Made by a program: the position numbers and the translations under genes. A stretch of 64,000 bases of DNA from Globodera rostochiensis (lineage: Eukaryota; Nematoda; Chromadorea; Rhabditida; Heteroderidae): positions 548,193-612,192 of the forward strand of contig JAEVLN010000016.1 of NCBI GenBank assembly GCA_018350325.1, in the 5' to 3' direction. Below the pieces are notes generated by a model that saw only the letters and a list, made by a program, of their open reading frames with translations, ran no database searches and was not told the DNA's origin. Within the stretch, counting starts at the first letter, position 1, and the number at the start of each line of letters is the position of its first letter. Positions 33,401-44,800 of the stretch are shown in pieces.

Positions 33401-35321
33401 AGACGTCCGATTGAAGCAATCGATCGATTTGACATTGGATGAACAACAACGGCGTTTGGGGCGGCGTGTGTCCACCAAGCAAGGGCCCTATTTGGGAAAA
33501 GACAGTGAAAAAAGAAAAGCAAATAACCCATCGAAACCTTTAAAAGTCTCCAACATTTCAACGTATCTACGCCCTTCGGTGTCCTTGAAGAACCGTTTCA
33601 AGTCCTCAACGCACACAGTGCTAACTGAACTGGTAGGGTCCACGTAAATAATGCGTCCACCACGGCCGAATCGGACGGGGGCGTGTGGCGAACGGTGGAA
33701 CATCAATTCTGAAACAGAAGTCGGTTGAGTAAAAAGGGAGAAAGAAACTATTAGTTCGTTAATGTCGCTTGATTGTGCATTTTACAATTATTTTGAGAAA
33801 ACGACTTGAGGGTTGAAACACTCGAGTTGGTCAGTTTTGTGATCTGAGAATGCTCTCTATTTCGGACCTTTGGTGAGTGAATCGATGCTGTTCAGATCCT
33901 CGCTCTCCATGCTGGGACGGTCACTCATCCTCAAATTGTAAATTGGACATTCCAAATCCACGGATTGCCCACCGACTGTCGGGGGTCGCTCGCCCGTCGC
34001 TGAACAAATGTTTTTGAGAGAGCTTGTAGGCCCTCTTATTTTGTTCAAGCGCCCTTCGCTTGTATTCCTCTAGAGTGAGGCGACAAATCTGAAAAAAGCG
34101 TAAACTTGTTGCTTTAAAACAGGGACGTAGCTACAAAAAAATTTCGGGGGGGGGGGGGGGGGGGAAGTCAATTCTTAGGGGTGTATTTTTTCCTTTTTAT
34201 TGAATTTTTGTTAAGCAATTTTTCCAAAAAATGCTCGGTTTTTAAAAGTGGGGAAGGGGGGGGGGGTCGGCGGTGCCGATAGGTTGACTCGATTTGTGAA
34301 GAATTTTCAACTAAATTTAAAAAAATCGGCACTGAAGTTTTCTAGGAATGGGAGAGGTCGGCGGTGCCGACAGGCGCCGCTGGAGAAATTTTTTGTTTGG
34401 AAATTTTAATGAATGAAAATCGCCCAAAAAATTGTAAAAGTGCAAAACAATAGCGTCCCGCCTATGGTTTTTTTTCTCAAATTTCATTTCGGAAGGGGTG
34501 GAGGGGGGGAAATTCCATTCCCCCCCCCACTGGCTACGTCCTTGCTTCAAAAGCTCCGACCTTAAGAAAAGCGACTCTTTCCGAATCACCGGCACTCGTG
34601 TACTTGAAGAACTCCCGATTGAACACATTGTGGAATTTCCCAACGCTCAAGTAACGGCCGTACAGCGAGAAGTACAGCAGGTAAGCGATCCGTTCGTTGG
34701 GACCCAGCGAACGAAAATCCGCCGGCGGTGGATTCTTGGCGATGAATCGGGCGGTTCTCTCCTGGTTCAGACAGGAACTTAGGGAAAGGCACCAGACCAC
34801 CAACCGGCGTAAATTTGTCGGTGAGTTCGGACAAAACTCCAAAAAAGTACAAATCGCGCGCGTCAAACCCAAAGGCGCCTCCGGCGCGCTGACTGTGGGC
34901 AATGGAAGGGGGCCTCCGCGAGGAATGGACGGAGGGCGGACGGTGCGAAGAGTCCATCGCGTAACTCGCCTATGAAGAGAAAATTGATAAAGTTTGGATG
35001 ATTCCCAACAAAAAAAATTGGCTAAGTTATGCAGCAGCAGTTAAGGACCTGTCTAAGAATCTGTTTTTCCCATTTGATTTAAACCCAAACAGATACCACT
35101 CTTGGTTATTTTAAAAAGTTCAGGGCCATTCTTACCCTTACACCACCCCTCCTATTACTGACAATTTCGTCATCCTCATCTTCAAAGCAAAGCTCCTCCT
35201 CGTCCTCCTCCTCTTCGCCACTGCTCAGCCCGTTCACCAAAATATACGCCTTTCGGAAGCGATCTTTTCGGAGCCTTTCCACAAATTCTTCGCCAAAATC
35301 AGAACGACGGGAATTGGCCAT
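30470..35321 (-). CDS. SEC16: SEC16 COPII scaffold at ER exit sites
   Basis: Exon 1 is 35321-35136 (MANSRRSDFGEEF..., with a long Glu/Asp run), exon 2 34969-34805; the last exon is 30502-30470. The frame passes through the N-terminal conserved part (ADFRSLGPNERIAYLLYF, GKFHNVFNREFF), the start of the central domain (HAPVRFGRGGRIIYVDP), the alpha-solenoid that binds Sec13 (AIESAIADGLLFDALLLAHR, DNLRNKRLALSYR in an overlapping frame, ALQLVNPNSQTLL) and a C-terminal region with GFFSKIKVPVDSNEMKLPED then IVWDPRLGRYVDQE. It ends KSRYANAWNS, as vertebrate SEC16 ends near RARYVDVLNP. SEC16 organises COPII coat assembly. An acceptor (TTTACAG) 15 nt before the ATG suggests trans-splicing. One intron carries a transposon (34120-34544). 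Confidence 0.9.
34120..34544. mobile_element. hAT-like element in a SEC16 intron
   Basis: The termini CAGGGACGTAGCTAC and GTGGCTACGTCCTTG are imperfect inverted repeats. The flanks CTTTAAAA (34112-34119) and CTTCAAAA (34545-34552) match at 7 of 8 positions, a plausible aged 8-bp duplication. Inside are two GC hairpin cores (near 34268 and 34355) beside runs of G. No coding sequence. Confidence 0.75.
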
Positions 35322-35855
35322 TTTGGCTTTGCGCTGCTGTAAATTCATTTTTTTCAACTGTTACGGATTATTCCGTTGGACATTCAAAACGATTTCACTA
35401 TTTGTTCGTCCTCCCAAATTCCCCCCCCCCCCCTCCCACCCAAACGTACGCGTCACTCTTTTAGTTCAAAAATACCATGCCCATTAATGCTTTATTCGTG
35501 CGCTTACACGTGGCTGCATCAACACCCACCAACGATGAAAAATTATAAAACAGCGACAGAAAGGAACAAATATCCATTAAGCATAAACAAAGCGCCAAAA
35601 ATCTTTGCATTTGAAAAACAATAAACTCCTCTCGCCGAGCTGAGCACGAATCTACTCGCGGGCCATATACGGAAGCGGCCCAAATTTTCTTCGGTTTTAT
35701 TCTGATTTACGCGTCCCAAAAACTTTTCGCGTCCCATGGCTGTCCATGATTTTCTTGCTTCAGTAGTGTTAACGTTTTTCTTATTGTCAGGTTCGGCAAT
35801 CGATATGTGCCAGCGAGAAACTTGTCTTTGTCGAGTACAATTAAATTCCCAATAG
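35322..35855. other. 5' flank of SEC16, no gene seen
   Basis: Contains a C-run at 35420-35433 and AT-rich sequence. CGCCGAGCTGAGCACGAATCT near 35633 is a fragment of the foldback family at 36109. Confidence 0.4.
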
Positions 35856-36108
35856 GGCCGGCGGATATCGTACTTTAGCCCGAACGGAGCCCGACTCGTT
35901 CTCGGCCAACTCGTTCCCCCCCCCCCCCGACTCGTTATCTTTACCCCGACAAATCTTCTTAAATGCATATCCGTTTACTCTCCCGATCACCCTTACATCT
36001 TTGTATTTGAAAGCAAAAAAAAATTTTTAAAGACCTTTTTATCGACTTTGGAAAACAAAATTTGGAATTTCTACTTTATAGGGTGTAAATTCAAAAACTA
36101 TTAAAATA

Positions 36109-36521
36109 TATACCAATCGACTCAGCTCGTAGAGCTGAGCACGAATCTGCAAAAATTTTTGCGCGGAAACCACTTTGAAGAAAGTTATGGCCACTCAAAG
36201 TTGGCCAAAAACCATAGGGGGGACCCTTTTGGTCAAAATTTGCGGGAAAATTTTTTCTTCTAGAAATTGTCGGAAAATATGTTATTTGATATGCTGATAA
36301 CAATTCGTCAATAGAAAATAAAAATTGAGAAATTAAAGCGGTTTTTGAACCGGTTTCCGACAATTTCTAGAAGAAAAAATTTTCCCGCAAATTTTGACCA
36401 AAAGGGTCCCCCCTATGGTTTTTGGCCAACTTTGAGTGGCCATAACTTTCTTCAAAGTGGTTTCCGCGCAAAAATTTTTGCAGATTCGTGCTCAGCTCGA
36501 CGAGCTGAGTCGATTGGTATA
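36109..36521. mobile_element. Foldback element, inner copy 1
   Basis: Near-perfect inverted arms of about 170 bp start TATACCAATCGACTCAGCTC and carry AACTTTGAGTGGCCATAACT and ACCAAAAGGGTCCCC on one side with the complements on the other. A TA at each end could be the target site. Confidence 0.85.
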
Positions 36522-36530
36522 CATTTTAAT

Positions 36531-37329
36531 TAGGGTTGGACGGGACCGGGACGGGATTTCCCGGTTTTTTCAGGTCCCGGTCGGGACTTTTAAAATCTGA
36601 AAGTCCCGGTCCCGGTTTTTTGGTCCCGCCGGGACCGGGACCAACCTGGACTAAATTTAGACTCCTAATGATGGCGTCATCGACCGACAATTTCAACCAT
36701 TTTTACTTATTTCTCCCAAGTGGGTCGATGGCCTAGTGGTTTGTCATCTCGGTAATTCTTATTGTGAGTGTTGGGTTCGAACCCGCTTGACTGCAAACTT
36801 GTTTATCTTTTTTCCTCTACTCACATACACTTCCCCTCAATCATTTTCCTATACTCACATAATCTTCCATCAATAAAAAAAATGTTTTAATAGTTTTTAA
36901 ATATTTTTTAATTAAAATGCGAGCAAAACAAGAATTTTTGAAATAAAATTCATCACATCTTACTGAATTTTTGCTTCAATTTTTAACAAATATCTTTAAA
37001 ATGTTCGAAAAATTTCCGAACATCCTCTACTCTTACGTAACCAGTTTATTCCGAAGCAAAATGCTTAATTTTGCTAAAGTTTTGATGAAATTTCTTTAAC
37101 AAAAATTGAGTCAAATTTCAAAAATTTTTCTCGGCGGCGCCTATTGGCACCGCCGACCCCCATCCCCACCTCCCCCTAAAAAGTAAAGCTGAATCTCAAA
37201 AAAATTATGATAATAAAATTGAAGTTAAAGACAAGATATTTTGAATAACACAGATTTTTTTTGTTTTACCATTGAACATTACAAAAAAAAATTTTCCCTT
37301 GAAAAGTCCCGGTCCCGTCCAACCCTAAT
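36531..37329. mobile_element. Foldback-ended element, inner copy 2, carrying a tRNA-like unit
   Basis: Ends ATTAGGGTTGGACGGGACCG and the complement (to 37329). GGGACCGGGAC motifs repeat near the left end. The interior holds the tRNA-like sequence at 36723-36790 and one GC hairpin core (37132). Confidence 0.75.
36723..36790 (+). repeat. tRNA-derived unit with pol III A- and B-boxes (SINE-like)
   Basis: TGGCCTAGTGG fits an A-box and GGTTCGAACCC is a perfect B-box, at a tRNA-like distance. The acceptor stem does not pair, so it is not a functional tRNA. It is followed by AT-rich sequence with ACTCACATAC repeats, as in SINE tails. Confidence 0.55.
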
Positions 37330-37475
37330 TTTAATAGTTCTTGAATTCACACCCTACAAAGTAGAAATACCCAAAATTTTTGTTTAAAGTGGGTTAAAGG
37401 GAACGAGTCGGGGGTGGGGAACGAGTTGGGGTTTTACCCTTCAGCCCGGGTCTAATATTTGCCAGCCGGCTGCCC

Positions 37476-38161
37476 GTCCGAACCCTAATTTCCATGATTA
37501 TAATTTATAATCATGTCTGGAAAGCCTACTAAAAGCAAATTAAAACCATGGAGATAGCCAAACAAATATCGTTTAAATTTTTCCCGGCGGCGCCTTCAGC
37601 ATCGCCGGACCTCCTCCTTCTTATGTACTCCAAAGTTTCTGCAAATTTAACCAAACAATTTTTTCTTCAAAATCCGTGGTAAAATTCGCAAATCATTTCA
37701 ATAACCACCGGGCGCTTAACATAATAACAAATTTTAAAAACGCCACTCACAATTCTATGTAAATTTTGGAACAATTTCTTAACAAACACAGTTAAATTTT
37801 TAACAAAATTTCTCAGCGGCGCTGTCGGACCCCATCAACGAATAGAAAGGCAAAGGTCTCGGGTAAAGCACAAATTTGACTTCTAGATTTTTGATGAATC
37901 CTTTGGAAAAATTCAATGAAAGCGGAAAAGTACATCCCTAAAACCTTTTTTAATTGATTCCCTACCCCCGAAAATGGCCGCGTTCCTAAAGAAACCTATG
38001 TTTTTAGACGGCAAGCCTTTTACCCAAAGCATCCGATGAGAGAATGGAGAGAACAAATTATATATAAATATATTAGGTTTTAAATGAAACACGCCCATTT
38101 AGTACTCAAAACCAATAGATCAAAAAAGATTAGAAACTCAATGACTTTTCTTTTTACATCG
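37476..38161. other. Repeat-rich spacer downstream of TM9SF
   Basis: Holds two degenerate GC hairpin cores (about 37592 and 37816), each preceded by AATTTTTC-like sequence. No gene. Confidence 0.45.
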
Positions 38162-41128
38162 TTCAGTCGACCTTCACTGAGCTGTAGATCTTGTAGATGA
38201 ACCAATAGGTGGCAAAAAAACCCATGGTTCCTGCAAAAAGGGTATCTTTTGCTTTATCAATGGATCCCATTTCTCAAAACTTAAAAAACAGTGTGAGAAG
38301 ACCTTATAGTAAAAAGCATTAACCGTTTTTGGTTTGCCTTTTTTTATGGAGCCCGTTTCTTAAACCCAAGAAATTAGGAAAATAAAAATTTGCAACCGGT
38401 CATCAGGAAGAACAAAAAGACGAAAATCGATGTGTAGCTGAAGTAGAGTATTGTTGAGACGATCTGAAGAAATGTCTTACAACAGCTTGACAATCATTCG
38501 GAATGTTGGGAGGTCAAATCCAATCATTTATAAAAACAAAACATTCTAAATTTTGGTCTAATCACTTACACCGGTGATGGTCAGCTTTGAGTTGAAGTAA
38601 TGGATGCAGTAGATGAATAAGTACACAGCGGTGAATCCGGAAGTCATAAAGGAACGGAACCACCAGTGATAATCCTAAACGAAGGCTGTGTGATATCCAC
38701 ACATTTTAATTGCCTCTGCGCAAAGATGAAAATAGGCCAATAATATTGTCGCTTCTGAGCAAGTGACGATCAGAATCAGAAAAACGATGAACAGAAAGCC
38801 GAACATGTAGAATACCTAGGCATTCTTTTGTTTATACAAATGAGAAAAGAAACTTTCCGCATACCTCGTGGGACCAAATGCTGTTCAGGATGAAGAAGAG
38901 CTGGATAAAGATGCAACCGAACGGAAGGATGCCGCCCATCAACATTCCTGGCAACGGTTTCGTGTAAAGCGTTTGTTCAGGGACTTGTCGCGGGATTTGA
39001 TTCGTTCTGACTGGCGCTTGGATTCGCTGAAAATGGCATTTTATTCGTATATTATTTAAGGTGGAGACTTTCGCTCTGAAGCCAAAGTAAGCGCCGACAA
39101 AGGTTAGAGGGATGGAGATAAACAACCAAAGGAAGAGCAAAGCGCAGAGAGTCCCAAATGGGACGGCTGAAAGAAAGAAAAGGTTTAGAAAACATTTGTT
39201 TTTGGCATTTTAAACCTGCCGATGATCCTTTGGACCAAAGCATTAAATTCGACACGAAAAACACTCCGAAGATAATTCTGAAAGTATAAATATCGTCGTT
39301 TGGTGAAAGAAAATAGTCAAAACAAACCCAGGGGTCAGAAAACTTGTAAGGATGATGTTGGACTTCCAGGCGAGGCCTTCCATCGCTATAATTCAACGGT
39401 TAATTGTCCTTAGATAGTCAGAACTTCAAAGAAACTCTTATAAAGACGTGAAGAAACGTATCCAGCAACTATCCCAAACAGAACATAAAAAACGAGCGCA
39501 AAAGTCATCAGAGAGCCACGATTTGCAGGCGAAAGAAAGCCAAAACATGCAAACGCTAACAAAAATGGGGGATTATTGTATTAAAACTTTTAGAAAAACC
39601 CAAAGTGATGAAAGCGCACAGCAACACCTGGCTTCCAGCACCGACAAACACGGAAAGCAGCAGGGCGTGACGTGGCGGACGGAACACGTCGCCATGGACG
39701 AGCTTCCAGCCAAACTCTTCTTGCGCATCTTCCTGCAAAAGTGAGGATCGCTGAGAATACGAAAAAGCGATTACCTCCTCATCAAGTCGGTTGTAGCGGG
39801 CGATGTCACGATGGAGAGTCCTGAGAAGGATCATTCCCACCTGTTAATATTGTCAGGTGCTTTGAGAAGAAAAATAATGTCACCATCCCGGAGAGGAAAA
39901 TAACGATGACGAGTGAGTTCATGATGGAAAACCATTGGATGTTGGTGTGTGGCATCGAGTCAAGGATGTAATCCCAGCGAGACGACCATTTTACTTCCGT
40001 CGGCTCCCAAACAACCGAATAGGAGTAAATAACTTTGAAGTCCTTTTCATCTGCCCCGATGGGCTGCGGAGCAGCACCCAACCCGCAATTCATTCCGTCT
40101 TTGTTTTCATGTTTGATGCTAAAGCGAGTAAATGAATCGGTAGACCAACAAAACAGTTGCGCGACCTCCGTGGCTGTACTTTGATACGAATTATGCGTCC
40201 TCCAATCTTCTCGTCTAAGAAATTCGGGTCATCCGACATGTCTCTAAAGAATGAAAGCTTCACGATGCAAATAAAAACTGGTGCAACCTGTACTCAATCT
40301 TAATGTCCACATGGTTGAACAGATAGAAACTGTCCGGCTGCCGGTAGCGACCCTAAACATTTTCAATAGGACAAAAAGGAGGGCTGATCAGTCACGTCCA
40401 AAACGCAGGCGTCTTTCGGCTTTCCTTCCTTCGTCACGTAACAGCCCATCGGAAACCCGGTGGTGCACACATTCATATTTTGCTGGTTGATAAAGCAAAA
40501 TGTGACCGGCATGTTGTCAATTATCCTGAATTCCATTAAAAAAAAATTCTCGCAATGTGGACAACCAATGGTGCTGGTAGTTGAGCTTCATCCCACGCTG
40601 AAGCAGCCGCAATTTCTCCTGGTGCAACTTGTCCGAACTTTTGTATTCCTTCTGACAAAGGTACGAACATTGTTTGTTCTCCTTGAAGCTCATCTAAAAC
40701 ATACAATTGCTTTGGTTCAGAATTTTTGACGAAACAAACAAAACCTCGTAAGGACTCGGCCTAATCCGCTCCCCGAACAGAACCTGGCCAAGGTTTTCAA
40801 CCGGAGACTCCTCTTCACTACCAATGCAAAAGTCGAAACTGCAAATAAACAAATCGAATAAAGGGGAGTTCGAAAGAATATTCGTCAAACCTGTGATACT
40901 CATATGGGATGACCGACTGATCACTGTCAAGTTTGTTTACGAACAACGTCACTTTGTTCTATAAACAATTTAAGAAAGAAAAACAATATGACAATATGGA
41001 CAATGTACCGGACAGATGGCCTTCTTATCCTTTGCCTCACAAAAGTTAACGGGCGCCAACCCTGGAAGATAAAAGGTCAATGCCGCTGGGATCAGCGCAG
41101 CAACCAAAAGAAATAGCCGCAAATTCAT
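38162..41128 (-). CDS. Transmembrane-9 superfamily protein (TM9SF2/TM9SF4 type)
   Basis: The start is the ATG at 41128; the stop is TGA at 38164-38162. The signal peptide ([19 protein letters not shown]) leads into [11 protein letters not shown], and the lumenal domain has [19 protein letters not shown]. The nine-helix domain carries [60 protein letters not shown] and the C-terminal [11 protein letters not shown] with the KxD COPI-type Golgi retention signal. All are near-identical to human TM9SF2. Nonaspanins act in Golgi/endosome sorting and glycolipid or membrane-protein transport. About twelve exons with short introns; an acceptor (GGCTTTAG) 10 nt before the ATG suggests trans-splicing. 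Confidence 0.93.
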
Positions 41129-41858
41129 AATTTGCTTCCTAAAGCCGAAAGTTCTGATTTTTTATTTATTATTAATTACACTTCTATTTTCAAGTGTAAT
41201 GAGAGGAATGAAATCGATGCTTTTCCCAACAATAACATGGGGAAGGACGAATGAGCAATCCACGACACTAATTGAAGCTCCGTTCCTCCATTCACTGTTT
41301 TGGCATAATGTTTTTTATTATTTTTAAAAGTTCTCCAAGTTGGAGGAAGGGCACCAAAGGAACCGACAACTTTGTTGATATCATTAAAAGACATTTCATT
41401 GCTGACAAATTATTACTAATGAAAGGCCGCGTAACGGCCCGCAACAGCGAGCATACGATTGTAAGGAAGCGAATGTGTGAAGCTGGCTGGGACGGTTAAA
41501 ACGCCCATGGCGGGGCATAAAAGGGACGCCCCAGGCGGTAAGAGCATTGGTTTGGGTGTGAAGCTGCTAATCACTGCACCGAATGTCGTGGGTTCGATGC
41601 CCGGGGCTACCATTTTGCTTCTCTTACTCGATGACGGACCAAATAGTCCAGACAAACAACCCTACCACTCAAGTTTGCCAACCCATATTCGATGATATGA
41701 GGCAATCCTGCTTGTTAGCTGGGTAAAAATACGCAATTTAAAAAATAATACAAAAATTGAAAATCAAAGGGGGGAAAATTATTTAGACAAAAAAGGACAG
41801 ATTTTTATAAAATATTTTCTTTCGGTCAATGGTGCACAGCACATTGTCCATCCTTTGT
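41129..41858. other. Spacer with a SINE-like copy
   Basis: Between TM9SF and the EB gene. The only recognisable feature is the tRNA-like unit below; AAAGGCCGCGTAACGGCCCG at 41420 is shared, with one change, by sequence near 17520. Confidence 0.4.
41530..41614 (+). repeat. tRNA-like sequence (SINE or tRNA pseudogene)
   Basis: GCCCCAGGCGGTAAGAGCAT is followed by GTGGGTTCGATGCCCGGGGC. A 7-bp acceptor stem would have one mismatch, and GGTTCGATGCC is a B-box. The variable region is odd and no clear anticodon loop forms. The following TACCATTTTGC is shared with the fragment at 14.48 kb. Confidence 0.45.
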
Positions 41859-44800
41859 TCAATAAGACTTGCAGCAGTTGTACACCTCACTGGCCACCCC
41901 AGTAACGAAGCAATAGGACTTCGGCGGACAGTTGGGTCTCATTCCATTGCATTGCGTGAGCAAACCGGTGGATTGATCTGTGAGCGGCGAATTTCCCGGA
42001 GGACAAACTCCTTTCGTCCCCGCCGGTGCTAATGACAGCACGGGGGATGAAGTTGTTCGTCGCAGGGGAGGGCCGCTAATGCGGGGCTTGGCATGACTTC
42101 TTAATCGTTGTGGAGCGGAGGAGACGGGGTGAGGTGAGTCTACGAAGGGTTGGTTATATTAAGTATGTGTGTGCTATTTATCGAGAAATCCCTGGCTTCT
42201 GAAACCGATGGATTGTTCACTTAAGAATTAATCATAAAGTTGTATCATCCACCATTCGACTGTTGCTGAAGTTCTTTCTCCGGAGATAGCCGTACAGGTG
42301 GAAGCACCCCGCTGCTGTCGCTGTCCTGTCCGCCCATACAATGCACGTCTTTAAGACGGAAACCCCTCTGACAACGGCACGACCCCTCCGCACAACTGCA
42401 AAAGTTGCATAAAGTCGTCCATACCCCCACACTCACACTTACACTGAATTCCCCATGCATTTTGTTTCAGAGTTGCAGAAATCTCCCGGCTTCACCTCTT
42501 TTGCTTTGATCATTGGCGGTTCGTCCGATCGAATGCAAATGTGATTTCGAAGGATGGGTTTGACGGCGGGACATTCACAAACCTCAATTATTTATAATTA
42601 ATATTTCTTCAATCATATATTACTTTGTTGTTTCGATCACAGATTGACCCTCCAGTGCATATTTCAGCACCTGAACAGCTTTCGGACGGACGGGCATACG
42701 CTCTTTCTTGAACAAAGATTTTAGAAATATTAAAGCATATTTATGTTAAGAGTCCGTTTCTTATTAACCGTTATACAATTATTGGTGTTTGAAGACAATT
42801 AAAATATTTAGTTCATTACCAAGGGATAACAGTGTTCGTCTCACACTCTTCGGATTTATCAACCCTCCCCGGGGTTCGGAAGTGGTCGAGTCCTTCACTT
42901 CATCACCAGAGTTATAGGCCCTCACGCCCACGGAAGGGTTAGTGCCATATTTTGCACGGACGTCCCTCAGGGCGCTTAGGCCCGTGCCGTTGCGAAATAA
43001 TGTTGTGGAGAGAATTTCGAATTCTTTGCCATCCGTAGTGAATGACGTCAGCATCCGCTGTACTCGATAATGAGGCGTTAAATTGAAAGGTAAAAACCGA
43101 AACCATTTTTCCCGAATTGTTCCGGTTGTGGTCTAAGGGACCATCGGTTAACGGAGAGGAAAGAATGGAGGGTTCAGTCGCTGGCACCGTTTGCGATGAT
43201 TTTGTCGAAATTTGGTTAATCGAGCCTGATATGAACATGTGAGTTTTGGGTGTTGGCATCTCAAAGCCTACCGATTGGGGCGGGTGCCGTGTTGAGCTCC
43301 GTGTCACCCCGCCGGAGCTTTCTTTCCGTTGTTGCCGCGGGCATTGAAGTTTTGCGCTGTTGCGCAAAAGTTTCGCAATTACCGCTCGTTGGAGATGGTC
43401 GAGTTCCGGCCGGGCATAAGCAGAAGCCCTCCACACAGGAAGAGCCTCCGATGCAAATGTCCAACGGTCCTGCAGTTTTTTTCAGAAGTTAAGCAATTGG
43501 AAGTCCTCAGAATTGGCCAAACTGACCGCACAATGCCCCGGGGACAAAAACTTTACGACCCGTCGAACTTTTCTGACGCTGACGAGTGGAGGACGAGGGT
43601 TGCGGCTGAATTATTTGTAAGTCAACGCGCATCGTAACAAATTATAGGCAAAAATTACTTTCCATTGCACTTCGCTGGAGATGGAATGCTTCGGTTGTGC
43701 GGAACAGTTTTTAGCGTCAGTATTTGCTTGGCTATCTGTTGGCCAGGGAATTTAAATGGGTGAATAATTTTGGAGTTGGGTGGACCAAACATTGTAAGAA
43801 TAACAGAAATTGTTAATATAATTCAAAAAGCACAGCAAAAGACACAAAATAATAAGGAAAGGCAAATGTGCTCAAAGTGAGGAAATAGAAAAGCCAAAAT
43901 GGCAATTTTCGGCCGAACCTTCCGCCGTCGCTTCTGAAAGGTTTTTCCTCCAAATTCCTCTCCGATCTTTGTTCTTCTCGGCGGCTTCCGGGGGCTGCCC
44001 ATCTTTTTCAACCTGCTGGCCATCGTTCGAGTCCATCAGCAAAAGAACGAATGGATTTGTTGGCACTCTTCGTCTTCTCACTGAATTTGATCCAAATTCT
44101 AAATGATCGTTTCTTTTATTGTTTTCACCTTTCTGTCGTCCCTCCGTGTTCGTCTCCTCCCCGGTGTCTTCGTTCCCACTTTCCCGTTCATCCCCCACAC
44201 ATTTTGTGACCCCATCCACAAATGCCAATCGTTGGCCACGAAAAATGCATTGGCATTGACCAAAAAAACATTCGGAGCCCTCTCCGCACCGACTGAACGC
44301 GTCACAAAAGGTTCCGGGCAGAATTGGCACGGGATGACGTTGATGAGGACGAAGATGACGACCATGCTCACCTCCTCCACCAAACACGGGCTCTCCCAAC
44401 GCGTAATCCCATTCCAAATCGGCTTCTGCAACTCTGACCTCAAGTTCAAGCTGGTTGCCCTTCTTATCCTTTTCGATCTTCTCTCTTCTTTCCTTCTGTT
44501 GAACAAGGCATTTAAATGATTTCCATTATTCCTACTAATTTCAATTAAAACCCATTCGAGAAACTTTGTCAGAATTTTCATCCATTAGAATCCACCTCAC
44601 ACAGCTTACCCGACTTGACTCCGTGTTCATGACCATTTTGGTGTGTGGTTTCTTCTTCTGTCGGGCCTTTTTTGAGCACAAACATTTGCCCTCCAGGCAT
44701 CGCAACCCCCGCGGGCAATCCGTCCCATTCCTACACCGCTTCTCAGTCCAATCTTTTGGTTAAAATTTTGTCAACAAAAACTATTAAACTCTTTCCTCAC

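Larger units (their letters stand above)
35856..37475. mobile_element. Nested foldback complex: outer element with two foldbacks in its loop
   Basis: The outer arms (35856-35923 and 37399-37475) share AACGAGTCGGG/CCCGACTCGTT and GCCGGC motifs in opposite orientation. A second layer (36064-36108 and about 37328-37375) pairs CTACTTTATAGGGTGTAAAT with ACACCCTACAAAGTAG. The loop holds two complete foldbacks side by side: 36109-36521 and 36531-37329. GC hairpin cores lie near 37132 (inside) and 37593 (just outside). No coding sequence. Confidence 0.8.

Noticed and set aside
35543..35968. 141-codon minus-strand frame
   Set aside because: Lies in repeat-derived sequence at the edge of the foldback complex, with no domain or splice support.
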